Source: an uncultured Pelagibacteraceae bacterium (GTDB lineage Bacteria > Pseudomonadota > Alphaproteobacteria > Pelagibacterales > Pelagibacteraceae). From it: a stretch of DNA of 64,000 nucleotides. Each line of letters starts with the position of its first letter. Position 1 is the first letter of the stretch. Positions 1 to 9,502 of this stretch are shown here, piece after piece. The notes beneath the pieces are model-generated. The model was not told the DNA's origin. It searched no databases and was given only the letters and a program-made list of their open reading frames with translations. Where the stretch lies: NCBI GenBank assembly GCA_902568975.1, contig CACFSO010000003.1, positions 43,497-107,496 of the forward strand, written 5' to 3'. A program made the translations under genes and the position numbers.

Positions 1-1
1 T

Positions 2-1954
2 AAGGAGGATAAAAGAGTTAAAAAATTAATAGATTTGTCATTAAAACTAGAGGGATTAAATAGAAATTTTGCAACTCATGCTGCCGGTGTTGTTATAGCT
101 GATAAAAAACTAACAGAATCTGTTCCTCTTTATAAAGATAGCTCAGCTAATTTATTATTACCATCTACTCAATTTGATATGTATTCAGCTGAAAATGCTG
201 GATTAATAAAATTTGATTTTTTAGGATTAAAAACCTTAACTACAATTAATAAAACACAAGATCTTGTAAATGAAACAAATAAAAACTTCAAAATAGAAAA
301 TATAGATTACGAAGATCAAAAAGTTTTTGAATTTCTTGCAACAGGAAAAACTATCGGCTTATTTCAACTAGAAAGTTCTGGCATGAGAGAAGCAATAATT
401 AAAATGCAACCAAATAGACTTGAAGATATAATTGCTTTAGTAGCTTTATATAGACCCGGACCTATGAGCAATATTCCAATCTACAATGATTGTAAACATG
501 GTAAAAAAGAACCAGATTATCTTCATCCTAAACTCGAAAAAATTTTAAAACCTACTTATGGAGTAATTATTTATCAAGAACAAGTTATGCAAATTGCACA
601 AACTCTCTCAGGTTTTACAGCAGGAGAAGCTGATATTTTAAGAAGAGCAATGGGAAAGAAAAAAAGAGCAGAATTAGAAAAGCAAAAGCAAAGTTTTATT
701 GATGGTGCTGAAAAAAATGGAATAAGTAGAGATATAGCAGCAGGTATTTTTTTAAAAATTGAACCATTTGCAGAGTATGGATTTAATAAGAGCCATGCAG
801 CGGCATATGCAATTATAGCTTACCAAACTGCGTACTTAAAAACATATTATCCTCACGAATTTTTTGCAGCTTCAATGTCAATGGAGCTATCTAATCAAAA
901 AAAACTAAGTGAATTTTATGAAGAACTTAGAAGACTGAAAATTAATATTGTAAGACCAAATATTAATCAGTGTTATGAAAATTTTTATTCTGACGGTAAG
1001 AATTTTTATTATGCTTTAGGTGCATTGAAAAATGTGGGCTATGAGGCGATTTCTAACGTTATTAAAGAAAGAAAAAAAAATGGTATATTTAAAAATTTAA
1101 ATGATTTTATTTTAAGAGTTAATCCCAAAGATATTAATAAATTACAACTAGAAGGTTTAGTTAAAGCAGGATCTTTTGATGAAATTAACAATAATAGAAG
1201 ATCACTTTATGAGTCAATACCAAATATTATTACTAAATCTAAGAGCAATTTTGAAAATAAATTATTAAATCAAATAGATTTGTTTGAAAACGATAAAAAC
1301 CAAGAAAATACAGATTATTTAGAAAAAGTTGATGACTGGATTATAGAAGAAAGACTTTCTAAAGAATTTGAAACTTTAGGTTTTTTTATATCAGATCATC
1401 CATTAAATCAATTTAAAGAAATATACAATTTGTATAAAATTATTGATTACCAATTATTTATTAATGATAATAAATTAGAAAAAGTCAATGTAGCTGCAAC
1501 CGTTATAAAAATCCAAGAAAAAAAAAGTCAAAGTGGAACTTCATATGCAATAGTCAAGTTTTCTGATTTAAGTACAGTTTTTGAATTGTTTATTTTTTCT
1601 GATGTTTTAGAAAATAATAGAAAAAACTTGGTAGTAGGAAATTCTATAATGATAACTTTGCTAAAAAATTTAGAAAATGATGAAAATAGATTTAAAAAAA
1701 TTAATGTTTTGAAAATTACATCTTTAAAAGATGTATTAAACAAACCTATTAACTCAGTTAAACTTTACTCTTTTGATATAAATAAAATTAAAGACGTAAA
1801 AAAGATAATTTCAAAAGAAGGTAACACTAATGTTGAATTAATAGTAAAAAATGGAGATAAAAAACTTATTTTCAATTTAAGGGAAAAACGTTTAATTGAT
1901 AAAAAACTATTAAATACATTGAAAAATCAAGGTATCTCTGCAATTATTGAGTAA
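2..1954 (+). CDS. dnaE: DNA polymerase III alpha subunit, C-terminal part (5' end outside window)
   Basis: Catalytic subunit of the replicative DNA polymerase. The open frame runs into the left edge, so the N-terminal PHP domain and part of the palm are missing. What remains, about 650 residues, starts just before the palm/finger motif ATHAAGVVI. It continues with FDFLGLKTL, GLFQLESSGM, RPGPM, IIYQEQVMQIA, LRRAMGKKK and KSHAAAYAIIAYQTAYLK, all hallmarks of bacterial DnaE fingers. Helix-hairpin-helix and OB-fold regions follow. A TTG at 35 is only an internal leucine codon, not the start. The stop is followed by the rpsB promoter/leader. Identity is very secure; it is DnaE1-like rather than DnaE2 by motif match and essential-gene context (inference). 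Confidence 0.97.
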   Translation, partial: KEDKRVKKLIDLSLKLEGLNRNFATHAAGVVIADKKLTESVPLYKDSSANLLLPSTQFDMYSAENAGLIKFDFLGLKTLTTINKTQDLVNETNKNFKIENIDYEDQKVFEFLATGKTIGLFQLESSGMREAIIKMQPNRLEDIIALVALYRPGPMSNIPIYNDCKHGKKEPDYLHPKLEKILKPTYGVIIYQEQVMQIAQTLSGFTAGEADILRRAMGKKKRAELEKQKQSFIDGAEKNGISRDIAAGIFLKIEPFAEYGFNKSHAAAYAIIAYQTAYLKTYYPHEFFAASMSMELSNQKKLSEFYEELRRLKINIVRPNINQCYENFYSDGKNFYYALGALKNVGYEAISNVIKERKKNGIFKNLNDFILRVNPKDINKLQLEGLVKAGSFDEINNNRRSLYESIPNIITKSKSNFENKLLNQIDLFENDKNQENTDYLEKVDDWIIEERLSKEFETLGFFISDHPLNQFKEIYNLYKIIDYQLFINDNKLEKVNVAATVIKIQEKKSQSGTSYAIVKFSDLSTVFELFIFSDVLENNRKNLVVGNSIMITLLKNLENDENRFKKINVLKITSLKDVLNKPINSVKLYSFDINKIKDVKKIISKEGNTNVELIVKNGDKKLIFNLREKRLIDKKLLNTLKNQGISAIIE

Positions 1955-1962
1955 AAAAAAAC

Positions 1963-1991
1963 TTGTTTTATTTATAAAAAATTTGTAAATA
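1963..1991 (+). promoter_or_regulatory. Candidate sigma-70 promoter for rpsB-tsf-frr operon
   Basis: TTGTTT (1963-1968) and TAAATA (1986-1991) are separated by 17 nt in the gap after dnaE. The predicted start near 1998 would give an mRNA leader of about 84 nt that contains the rpsB leader structure. The match to consensus is moderate, and such elements arise easily in AT-rich DNA. Confidence 0.35.
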
Positions 1992-2011
1992 CCAACTTAA
2001 ATTAATACGCA

Positions 2012-2074
2012 CACAATTTTTGGTTTAACAGCCTCCGGTCCTTAATTGGAATGAATTGTGGTGGTTTAACCGGG
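2012..2074 (+). promoter_or_regulatory. rpsB mRNA leader (ribosomal protein S2 autoregulatory RNA, pseudoknot)
   Basis: This block is visibly richer in G and C than its surroundings, between dnaE and rpsB. CACAATT (2012-2018) pairs perfectly with AATTGTG (2054-2060). Inside that hairpin, CCGGT (2035-2039) can pair with ACCGG (2069-2073), which lies 8 nt before the rpsB ATG, so an H-type pseudoknot could cover the ribosome entry region. GGTTTAAC occurs twice (2022-2029 and 2063-2070). A structured S2 leader was reported for Ca. Pelagibacter ubique in a search of GC-rich intergenic regions (Meyer and colleagues, 2009), and position and form here fit it. Feedback by S2 is inference. Confidence 0.75.
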
Positions 2075-2081
2075 AAAAAAT

Positions 2082-2846
2082 ATGAAAATACCAACTTTAA
2101 CAATACAGCAACTTTTAGAAGCAGGAGTACACCTTGGTCATAAAACATTAAGGTGGAATCCGAAAATGAAAAAATATATTTTTGGAAAAAGAGAATCAAT
2201 ACATATAATCGATTTAACACAAACTTTAGAGCTGACAAATTTAGCTTTAGAAAAAGTTTATAAAACTATAGCTAGTAGTGGAAAAATATTATTTATATCA
2301 ACAAAAAAACAGGCAGCTGAATCTATAGCTGAATTAGCAAAAAACACTGGCCAATACTATGTTAATTACAGATGGCTAGGTGGCATGCTTACAAACTGGG
2401 GAACTATATCTAATTCAATAAAAAAATTAAATAAACTTAATTTAGATTTATCCTCTGAAAATAGAGGTTTCACAAAAAAAGAATTGTTAAAAATGAGCAT
2501 GCAAAGAGATAAATTACAAAGATCATTGGGAGGAATTTCTGAAATGAAAAAAATTCCTGATTTAGTATTTATTATAGATACAAACTATGAATCTTTAGCA
2601 ATTAAGGAGTCTATAAAACTTGGAATTCCTATAATAGCAATTTTAGATACAAATTCTAATCCTGATAGAATTGACTTTCCGATACCAGGAAACGATGATG
2701 CTAGAAGATCAATTGATTTATACTGTAATTTACTAAATGAAACTATTACTAATGCAAAAAAAGAAATTTCAAAAGATGAAGAGGTTTCCATTAAAAAAAA
2801 CGGTTCTAAACAAGAAGAAAAAAAAAAAGAAATTACAGAAAAATAA
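2082..2846 (+). CDS. rpsB: 30S ribosomal protein S2
   Basis: Small-subunit ribosomal protein of 254 residues. The N-terminal family motif [16 protein letters not shown] is present, as are [11 protein letters not shown] and the conserved PDLVFIID and [11 protein letters not shown] segments. The last 20 or so residues are a Lys/Glu tail, making the protein slightly longer than the 241-residue E. coli S2. The ATG follows directly after the pseudoknotted leader. It is the first gene of an operon with tsf (13 nt downstream) and frr, the normal bacterial order except that pyrH is missing. Confidence 0.98.
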   Translation: MKIPTLTIQQLLEAGVHLGHKTLRWNPKMKKYIFGKRESIHIIDLTQTLELTNLALEKVYKTIASSGKILFISTKKQAAESIAELAKNTGQYYVNYRWLGGMLTNWGTISNSIKKLNKLNLDLSSENRGFTKKELLKMSMQRDKLQRSLGGISEMKKIPDLVFIIDTNYESLAIKESIKLGIPIIAILDTNSNPDRIDFPIPGNDDARRSIDLYCNLLNETITNAKKEISKDEEVSIKKNGSKQEEKKKEITEK

Positions 2847-2858
2847 ATCTAAACTTAA

Positions 2859-3710
2859 ATGAGCGATTTAGAGAAAATCAAACAGTTAAGACAAATTACA
2901 GGTGCAGGCTTTAAAGATTGTAGCAATGCTTTAAAAGAGTCAAATAGCGAAATAAACAAGGCAGTTGAAATATTAAGAGTAAAAGGAATATCAAAAGCAT
3001 CAAAAAAAATGTCTAGAGAGGCTAAAGAGGGCGTTATAGCTCTTACTGGAGATAGTATAAAAACTTCAGTTTTAGAAATAAATTGTGAAACTGATTTTGT
3101 AGCAAAAAATGAAGATTTTATAAATTTTGTAAGAAATTTAAGTGAATTAAATCACAATGTGTCATCGGATTTAAATAAATTACAAAGCTCTCAAATGAAT
3201 AATGGTAAAACTGTAGAAGAAAATTTAGTTCATTTGATTTCTAAAATTGGTGAAAAAATTACTATTGGTAGATCTAAAACCATAAACATCAATGGATCAA
3301 AAAATTTTTCTTATAAACATACTGTGGTCAAAGACAACCTGTCAAAACTCGCTGTGATTGTTTCTTTGGAATCAAGTGAAAAATCTGACAAATTTGATTT
3401 GTTTGGAAAACAATTATCTATGCATATAGCAGCATTAAATCCATTAGCTCTAGAGCCCAAGGATATTGATCAAGAGATTTTAAAAAAAGAGCAAGAATTA
3501 ATATCTGAAGAGTTAAAAAATCTTGGAAAACCAGAAGAAGTTGCAAAAAAAATTAGCATTGGTAAACTAAATAAATTCAAAGAGGAAAATAGCTTAATTT
3601 CTCAAGCTTGGGTTATGGAACCAAAAAAAAAAGTAAAGGATATAATAAAAGAATTAAATATTCCTGGATTAATTATAAAAGAATTTTACAGACTTAAAAT
3701 AGGTGAATAA
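2859..3710 (+). CDS. tsf: Elongation factor Ts
   Basis: Nucleotide exchange factor that recycles EF-Tu. The protein has 283 residues, the usual length. The N-terminal UBA-like domain carries [16 protein letters not shown], and the signature TDFVAKN that contacts EF-Tu is at about residues 80-86. The core domain and a C-terminal hairpin region follow. The stop codon overlaps the frr start by one base (TAATG), so translation is probably coupled. No pyrH separates tsf from frr. Confidence 0.97.
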   Translation: MSDLEKIKQLRQITGAGFKDCSNALKESNSEINKAVEILRVKGISKASKKMSREAKEGVIALTGDSIKTSVLEINCETDFVAKNEDFINFVRNLSELNHNVSSDLNKLQSSQMNNGKTVEENLVHLISKIGEKITIGRSKTININGSKNFSYKHTVVKDNLSKLAVIVSLESSEKSDKFDLFGKQLSMHIAALNPLALEPKDIDQEILKKEQELISEELKNLGKPEEVAKKISIGKLNKFKEENSLISQAWVMEPKKKVKDIIKELNIPGLIIKEFYRLKIGE

Positions 3711-4261
3711 TGTTTGATGATAAAATATATGATCAAAAAATGGGAAAAACATTCGAAGTTTTTACCAAAGAGCTTTCTTCCTTAAGAACAGGTAGAGCTA
3801 ACGCAAATATGTTGGATTTGGTTAAGGTCGATGTTTATGGTCAAAAAATGCCAATTAATCAACTTGGCAGTATTACAACGCCTGAGGCAAGAATGATTAA
3901 TATACAGGTTTGGGATTTAAATAACGTTAGTTTAATTGACTCAGCAATAAAAAAATCAGAACTAGGTTTAAACCCACAAATTGATGGTCAATTAATTAGA
4001 TTACCTGTGCCTGATTTAAGTGAAGAACGAAGGAATGAAATAAAAAAATTGATAAAGACAATGGGTGAGAAATGTAAAGTTTCAATTAGAAATATTAGAA
4101 GAGAAGGTAATGATGAACTAAAAAAATTACTTAAAACTAAAGAAATAAGCGAAGATGAAGAAAAAAAATTTGAAAAAAAAATTCAATATTCAACCGATCA
4201 ACATATTAATAAAGTAGACGAAAAAGTCATTTTAAAAGAAAAAGAAATAATGACAATATGA
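3710..4261 (+). CDS. frr: Ribosome recycling factor
   Basis: Splits post-termination ribosomes together with EF-G. The length of 183 residues is standard (E. coli 185). Family motifs are clear: ELSSLRTGRANANMLD near the N-terminus, VDVYGQKMPINQLGSI, and RREGNDELKKLLK in the three-helix bundle near the C-terminus. It shares one base with tsf and overlaps uppS by ATGA (4258-4261), giving a tightly coupled block. Confidence 0.97.
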   Translation: MFDDKIYDQKMGKTFEVFTKELSSLRTGRANANMLDLVKVDVYGQKMPINQLGSITTPEARMINIQVWDLNNVSLIDSAIKKSELGLNPQIDGQLIRLPVPDLSEERRNEIKKLIKTMGEKCKVSIRNIRREGNDELKKLLKTKEISEDEEKKFEKKIQYSTDQHINKVDEKVILKEKEIMTI

Positions 4262-4932
4262 ATCCAATTAATCATGTAGCTATTATCATGGATGGTAATG
4301 GTCGTTGGGGTTTAAAAAAAAAAAAATCTAGAAATTTTGGACACGAAAAAGGACTTTTAACAGTAGAAAAAATTATTAAAGAATCGTTAAAAAATAAAAT
4401 TAAATATTTAACATTATTTGCCTTTTCTACTGAGAACTGGAAAAGACCAAAATATGAAATTAGTTTTTTATTTTCTTTATTGGAAAAATTTTTAAAAGAA
4501 AAAATAAACGATTTAAATAAAAATAATATTAAATTAAAAATTATTGGAAAACGAAATTTTTCAAAAAGGTTAAATAAAATATTATATATTTCTGAAAAGA
4601 AAACTATTGAAAATAAAAAATTACAAATTAATCTTGCATTAAATTATGGATCTAAAAGTGAGCTAGTTTATGCATTTAAGGGTTTAAAAAAAAAAAAACA
4701 AAGAATCAATGAAACCAACATAAAAAAAAATTTAGAAACAAGCAATATACCAGATCCAGATTTATTAATAAGAACAGGCAATACAAATAGATTAAGCAAT
4801 TTTTTACTATGGCAGTTAGCTTATTCTGAGATATTTTTTGAAAAAAAATTATGGCCTGATTTTAACGAAAAAGATTATAATAAAGTTCTAAAAAAATTTA
4901 AAAAAACAAAAAGGAATTTTGGTAATATTTAA
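4258..4932 (+). CDS. uppS: Undecaprenyl diphosphate synthase
   Basis: Cis-prenyltransferase that makes the C55 lipid carrier for peptidoglycan and O-antigen. The protein has 224 residues. The catalytic motif AIIMDGNGRWG is at residues 8-18, FAFSTENWKRP binds substrate, and the C-terminal RTGNTNRLSNFLLWQLAYSE motif is present. It follows frr with an ATGA overlap and precedes cdsA with a one-base overlap, the usual frr-uppS-cdsA-dxr order of alphaproteobacteria. It is slightly shorter than the E. coli enzyme (253) but complete in motifs. Confidence 0.96.
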   Translation: MNPINHVAIIMDGNGRWGLKKKKSRNFGHEKGLLTVEKIIKESLKNKIKYLTLFAFSTENWKRPKYEISFLFSLLEKFLKEKINDLNKNNIKLKIIGKRNFSKRLNKILYISEKKTIENKKLQINLALNYGSKSELVYAFKGLKKKKQRINETNIKKNLETSNIPDPDLLIRTGNTNRLSNFLLWQLAYSEIFFEKKLWPDFNEKDYNKVLKKFKKTKRNFGNI

Positions 4933-5573
4933 TGAATAAAGAAACAGAAAAAAGACTTTTAAGCTCCCTAGTTTTAATTCCTTTTGCTTTATTTTTTATA
5001 ATAAAAGGTTCATTTTTTTTTAATTTTTTTATTTTTGTTTGTTTTTTAATTACTTTATTTGAATGGTATCAAATGAGTAAAAAAAAAACGTATTTTCTTT
5101 TAGGATTTTTTTTTTTAATATTTTCATTTTATACTGTTTTTTTTTTAAGAAATGATTATTACGGTTTTTCATTATTTTTAATCGTATTGTTGACATGCGT
5201 ATCTACTGATATAGGAGGGTATGTCTTTGGAAAGGTTTTTAAAGGTCCTAAATTAATTAAAATAAGCCCAAATAAGACCTATGCTGGTATGCTTGGTGGT
5301 TTTTTTTTATCAATAATTTTAAATAATATTTTTTTAAGTTACGACCATTTATTAAAAATAAATAATTTGAATTTTACAACTGAAATTTTTATTCTAATAA
5401 TTTTAATTTCTTTAGTAAGTCAAATAGGCGATTTAACAATATCTTATTTTAAAAGATTATCTAAAATTAAAAATACAGGTAAAATTATACCTGGACACGG
5501 TGGCTTATTAGATAGAATAGATGGAATGATTTTTGCTTTTCCATTTACATATTTTATATTTAAAATTTTTTAA
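4932..5573 (+). CDS. cdsA: Phosphatidate cytidylyltransferase (CDP-diacylglycerol synthase)
   Basis: Integral membrane enzyme that makes CDP-diacylglycerol from phosphatidic acid and CTP. It has 213 residues with several hydrophobic helices, shorter than the 270-285 residues typical of the family, mainly by loss at the N-terminal half. The C-terminal signature SYFKRLSKIKNTGKIIPGHG followed by GLLDRID matches the CdsA pattern, except that the usual K-D in the middle reads K-N. The gene is in its usual position between uppS and dxr. Identity is firm; the changed residue is worth noting. Confidence 0.93.
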   Translation: MNKETEKRLLSSLVLIPFALFFIIKGSFFFNFFIFVCFLITLFEWYQMSKKKTYFLLGFFFLIFSFYTVFFLRNDYYGFSLFLIVLLTCVSTDIGGYVFGKVFKGPKLIKISPNKTYAGMLGGFFLSIILNNIFLSYDHLLKINNLNFTTEIFILIILISLVSQIGDLTISYFKRLSKIKNTGKIIPGHGGLLDRIDGMIFAFPFTYFIFKIF

Positions 5574-5574
5574 T

Positions 5575-6741
5575 ATGAAAAAAAAAATTGCAATACTCGG
5601 ATCCACAGGCTCAATAGGAAGATCAACAATTGATATTCTAAAAAAAGATAAAAAAAGTTTTGATCTTGTTTTAATTTCTACAAATAACAACTATAAAGAA
5701 ATATTAAATCAAGTCAGAGAATTTAGAGTTAGAAATATTGTTATTATAAATAAAAATTCTTACATTTATTTAAAAAAAAAATTAAAAAAAAAAAAAATTA
5801 ATCTATTTAATAATTTTGAAACTTTTTTTAAGAAAATTAATTTTAAAATTGATTTTACAATGTCAGCAATTTCTGGACTAGATGGATTAAAACCAACATT
5901 AAATTCAATAGAAAATAGTAAAAAAATTGCTATAGCAAACAAAGAATCGTTAATTTGTGGATGGCATTTAATAAATAAAAAACTTAAAATTTATAAAACA
6001 AAATTTATACCAATAGATTCAGAACATTTTTCAATTTGGAAATTAATTGAAAATAGCAAAAATGATTCAGTTAACAAAGTATATATTACTGCTTCAGGAG
6101 GACCATTTTTAAATTACCCGATAAAAAAATTTAGCAAAATAACTCCGAAGATGGCGATAAAACATCCTAATTGGAAAATGGGAAAGAAAATCTCTGTAGA
6201 CTCATCAACATTAATGAATAAAATTTATGAAATTATAGAAGCTAGAAATATTTTTAATTTAAAATTATCTCAAATTAAAGCAATTATCCATCCAAAATCT
6301 TATATTCACGCTATAGTTACATTTAACAATGGTCTTTCAAAATTCCTTATTCATGATACTGATATGAAAATTCCGATTTCTAATTCTATTTATGAAAAAA
6401 AAAATATGCCTTTTAATAATTTGTTACTTGATATTGAAAAATTAAATAATTTAAATTTTAGATCGGTAGATACAAAAAGGTATCCTGCATACAAACTACT
6501 TAAAAACTTTTCTAATAAAAATTCACTTTTTGATACCATTTTAGTAAGTGCAAACGATGAATTAGTTGACCTGTTTTTAAATAAACAAATAAAGTTTACC
6601 GAAATAATAATTAAACTTAACAAAATATTAAAATTAAAAGAATTTATTAAATATAAACATATAAAACCTTTTAATGTTGATGAAATTACAAATTTAAATA
6701 ATTTAGTTAGATTGAAAACCAGATCTTTATGTATAATCTGA
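5575..6741 (+). CDS. dxr: 1-deoxy-D-xylulose 5-phosphate reductoisomerase
   Basis: Second step of the MEP isoprenoid pathway. The start at 5575 was chosen because the Rossmann motif KIAILGSTGSIGRSTIDIL begins right after it and cdsA ends at 5573. An earlier in-frame ATG at 5533 lies inside cdsA and would add a non-homologous extension. The product is 388 residues. It has ANKESLICG, the metal/substrate motif DSEHFSIW, ASGGPF, and HPNWKMGKKISVDSSTLMNK. The same window also holds ispDF, so three MEP steps are encoded here. Confidence 0.96.
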   Translation: MKKKIAILGSTGSIGRSTIDILKKDKKSFDLVLISTNNNYKEILNQVREFRVRNIVIINKNSYIYLKKKLKKKKINLFNNFETFFKKINFKIDFTMSAISGLDGLKPTLNSIENSKKIAIANKESLICGWHLINKKLKIYKTKFIPIDSEHFSIWKLIENSKNDSVNKVYITASGGPFLNYPIKKFSKITPKMAIKHPNWKMGKKISVDSSTLMNKIYEIIEARNIFNLKLSQIKAIIHPKSYIHAIVTFNNGLSKFLIHDTDMKIPISNSIYEKKNMPFNNLLLDIEKLNNLNFRSVDTKRYPAYKLLKNFSNKNSLFDTILVSANDELVDLFLNKQIKFTEIIIKLNKILKLKEFIKYKHIKPFNVDEITNLNNLVRLKTRSLCII

Positions 6742-6746
6742 AAGAA

Positions 6747-8984
6747 ATGATAAAAATTTTTTTTATTAATATTTTTGTATTTTTTGTTAGTTTATCAATA
6801 GCCGGTGCCGAAATTATTAAAAAAATTGATATAAAGGGAAATAACAGAATTTCGAAAGATACAATAATTCTATTTGGAGAAGTTCAAATTGACAAAGATT
6901 ATAATAATAATGATTTAAATTTAATAATTAAAAATTTATATGAAACAGATTTTTTTAAGGACGTTGAAGTTGAGCTATCAAACAACGTTCTTAAGATAAA
7001 AGTTTTAGAAAATCCCATAATTCAAAAAATTAATTATCAAGGAATAAAAGCTAAGAAAATATTAGCTTACGTTACATCTGAAGTAAGTTTAAAAAATAGA
7101 GGTCCGTACTTAGAATTTAAAGTTTTAGAAGATAAAAGAAAAATTCTTAATAAACTTCAAGATTTTGGATATTATTTTGCTCAAATCGAAGTTGAAAAAG
7201 TAGACATTGATGATCAAAGTATTATTTTAAATTATAATATTAGCATGGGTAAAAAAGCTAAAATTGATACAATTAGATTTGTAGGAGACAAAAAAATAAA
7301 AGATAGAAAATTAAGAAATATAATTGTTTCTGAGGAAAGCAAACCTTGGAAATTTATTTCAAGAAATAAATATTTAAATAAAGAAATACTTCAATTAGAT
7401 AAAAAACTTTTAACAAATTATTATAAAAATAAAGGATTTTTTAATGTAAAAGTTAAAAGTTCATTCGCTGAACTAAGAGACGATGAAAGATTTAATCTTG
7501 TATTTAATATTGATGCAGGCAATAAATTATTTTTTAACGATGTTTCTTTAAATATACCAGATACTTATGATTCTACAAATTTTGATAATTTAAATAAAAT
7601 TTTTTCAAAACTTAAGGGTGAGGCCTATTCAATAAATGCAATAAATAAAATTTTAAAAGAAATAAATAAAATTACACTTATGGATGAATACCAATTTATA
7701 AGTGCCTCAGTTATTGAAAGTTTTGTCGGTAATGATAAAATAGACATTTCATTTAATATTGAAGACACAGAAAAAATATATGTTGAAAGAATTAATATTT
7801 TTGGAAATAACGTAACAAGAGAGAGGGTAATAAGAGATAAATTAGTAATCAGCGAGGGTGATGGATTTAATACATTATTACACGCTAAATCAGTTAATAA
7901 TTTAAAAAATACAAATTTTTTTAAAGATGTGAAGTCTAAAGTTAGCGATGGAACATCTGATAATACAAAAATAATTGATATTATGGTTGAAGAAAAACCT
8001 ACTGGTGAAATATCTGCGGGCGCAGGAGTGGGAACAACTGGTGAGACTATAGGATTTTCAGTTAAAGAAAATAACTTTTTAGGAATGGGTATAAAATTTG
8101 CATCGAGTCTAGAATTAAGTTCTGAGGAAATAAGAGGTCTATTTAAAGTAGAAAATCCAAATTATAATTATACAAATAAATCTCTATACTTTTCAGTAGA
8201 GAGTTTAGAAAGAGATAAACTTACTACAAATGGATACAAGACAAACAAAACAGGCTTTACTATTGGTACGGGGTACGAAATATATGAAGATGTAAGATTT
8301 AATCCTGCTTTTTCTAGCTATGTTGAAAATATCAAAACTGATGAAACTGCATCGTCAGCAATGCAAAAACTTAAAGGAAATTTTTTTGATACAGATTTTG
8401 ATTATTCTCTAGTAATTGATAAGAGAGATCAAAAATTTCAAACCACAGATGGTCATAGAACTGTATTTTATCAATCATTACCTATTTTTAACGAAACAGA
8501 TACATTAGAAAATTCAATAAAATACGATGTTTATGAACAATTACAAAATGAAATTATTACCTCCTTAAGTTTTTATGCTAAAGCTTCAAATTCATTATCA
8601 GATGAAGATATAAGATTGTCAGATAGAAACTTTATTCCAGCAAGTAGATTAAGAGGTTTTGAAACAGGCAAAATAGGACCCAAGGATGGAAATGATTTTA
8701 TTGGAGGTAATTATGCGGCATCATTAAATTTAAAAGCAACATTACCTACTATATTTCCAAATATGCAAAATGCTGATTTTAGTTTTTTTTATGATGCAGC
8801 TAATTTATGGGGAGTTGATTATGATTCAAGTTTAGATAAAGATAAAATAAGAAGCTCAACAGGCATGATTATTGATTTATTTACTCCAATTGGACCATTA
8901 AATTTTAGTTTTGCTCTACCTATAAGCAAAGCAAATACTGATGAAACAGAAACTTTTAGATTTAGATTAGGAACAACTTTTTAA
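6747..8984 (+). CDS. bamA: Outer membrane protein assembly factor BamA
   Basis: Omp85-family core of the beta-barrel assembly machine. The chosen ATG at 6747 gives 745 residues and a clean signal peptide (hydrophobic stretch followed by SIAGAE). An upstream ATG at 6729 would overlap dxr and add six residues. POTRA repeats fill about residues 20-420, for example IKKIDIKGNNRISKDTI. The C-terminal barrel carries the lid-loop motif RLRGF and ends in the typical terminal phenylalanine (FRFRLGTTF). Downstream skp overlaps the stop by one base. The order bamA-skp-lpx is characteristic of Gram-negative envelope clusters. Confidence 0.95.
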   Translation: MIKIFFINIFVFFVSLSIAGAEIIKKIDIKGNNRISKDTIILFGEVQIDKDYNNNDLNLIIKNLYETDFFKDVEVELSNNVLKIKVLENPIIQKINYQGIKAKKILAYVTSEVSLKNRGPYLEFKVLEDKRKILNKLQDFGYYFAQIEVEKVDIDDQSIILNYNISMGKKAKIDTIRFVGDKKIKDRKLRNIIVSEESKPWKFISRNKYLNKEILQLDKKLLTNYYKNKGFFNVKVKSSFAELRDDERFNLVFNIDAGNKLFFNDVSLNIPDTYDSTNFDNLNKIFSKLKGEAYSINAINKILKEINKITLMDEYQFISASVIESFVGNDKIDISFNIEDTEKIYVERINIFGNNVTRERVIRDKLVISEGDGFNTLLHAKSVNNLKNTNFFKDVKSKVSDGTSDNTKIIDIMVEEKPTGEISAGAGVGTTGETIGFSVKENNFLGMGIKFASSLELSSEEIRGLFKVENPNYNYTNKSLYFSVESLERDKLTTNGYKTNKTGFTIGTGYEIYEDVRFNPAFSSYVENIKTDETASSAMQKLKGNFFDTDFDYSLVIDKRDQKFQTTDGHRTVFYQSLPIFNETDTLENSIKYDVYEQLQNEIITSLSFYAKASNSLSDEDIRLSDRNFIPASRLRGFETGKIGPKDGNDFIGGNYAASLNLKATLPTIFPNMQNADFSFFYDAANLWGVDYDSSLDKDKIRSSTGMIIDLFTPIGPLNFSFALPISKANTDETETFRFRLGTTF

Positions 8985-9502
8985 TGAAGAAGTTTTTTTT
9001 CATCTTTATATTTGTTGTATATTTTTTTAATAATGTTAATGCTCAAAATTTAACAGTTTTTATAGATATGGATCAGGTTTTGAATCAATCTAAAGTCGGA
9101 AAAGATTTAATAATTAAATTAGAACAAATACAAAAAAAGACTAGTTCTGATTTAAAAAAAGAAGAAGATAATTTAAAAAAAAAAGAAAAAAACATTTTAT
9201 CAAAAAAAAATGTTATTAAAAAAGATGAATTTGAAAAAGAAATAACTAAACTTAGAGAAGAAGTTAATTTATATAGAAAAAAAAGGAAAAAATTATTAGA
9301 TGATTTAACACAAAAAAAATTAAATTATACATCTGAGTTGATCAAAAAGATCGATCCAATTCTTAATGATTATGCAAAAGAAAATAAAATTTCAATTATT
9401 TTGAATAAAAAAAATGTATTATTAGGCAAATCTAATCTTGATATTACAAAAAAAATTATTGATTTAGTTGATGATAAAATAAAAAATTTAAAGATAAAGT
9501 AA
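8984..9502 (+). CDS. skp: Periplasmic chaperone Skp/OmpH-like
   Basis: Predicted holdase for unfolded outer membrane proteins. The 172-residue protein starts with a signal peptide (FFFIFIFVVYFFNNVNAQN). A long, highly charged helical region rich in Lys and Glu (about 50-120) forms the coiled-coil tentacles typical of the OmpH family, followed by a hydrophobic core near the C-terminus. Start and stop overlap neighbours by one base on both sides. Assignment rests on architecture plus position between bamA and the lpx genes. Confidence 0.9.
   Translation: MKKFFFIFIFVVYFFNNVNAQNLTVFIDMDQVLNQSKVGKDLIIKLEQIQKKTSSDLKKEEDNLKKKEKNILSKKNVIKKDEFEKEITKLREEVNLYRKKRKKLLDDLTQKKLNYTSELIKKIDPILNDYAKENKISIILNKKNVLLGKSNLDITKKIIDLVDDKIKNLKIK

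Noticed and set aside
35..40. TTG start at 35 for the dnaE frame
   Set aside because: The frame is open to the window edge and the upstream codons read as DnaE, so this is an internal codon of a truncated gene.
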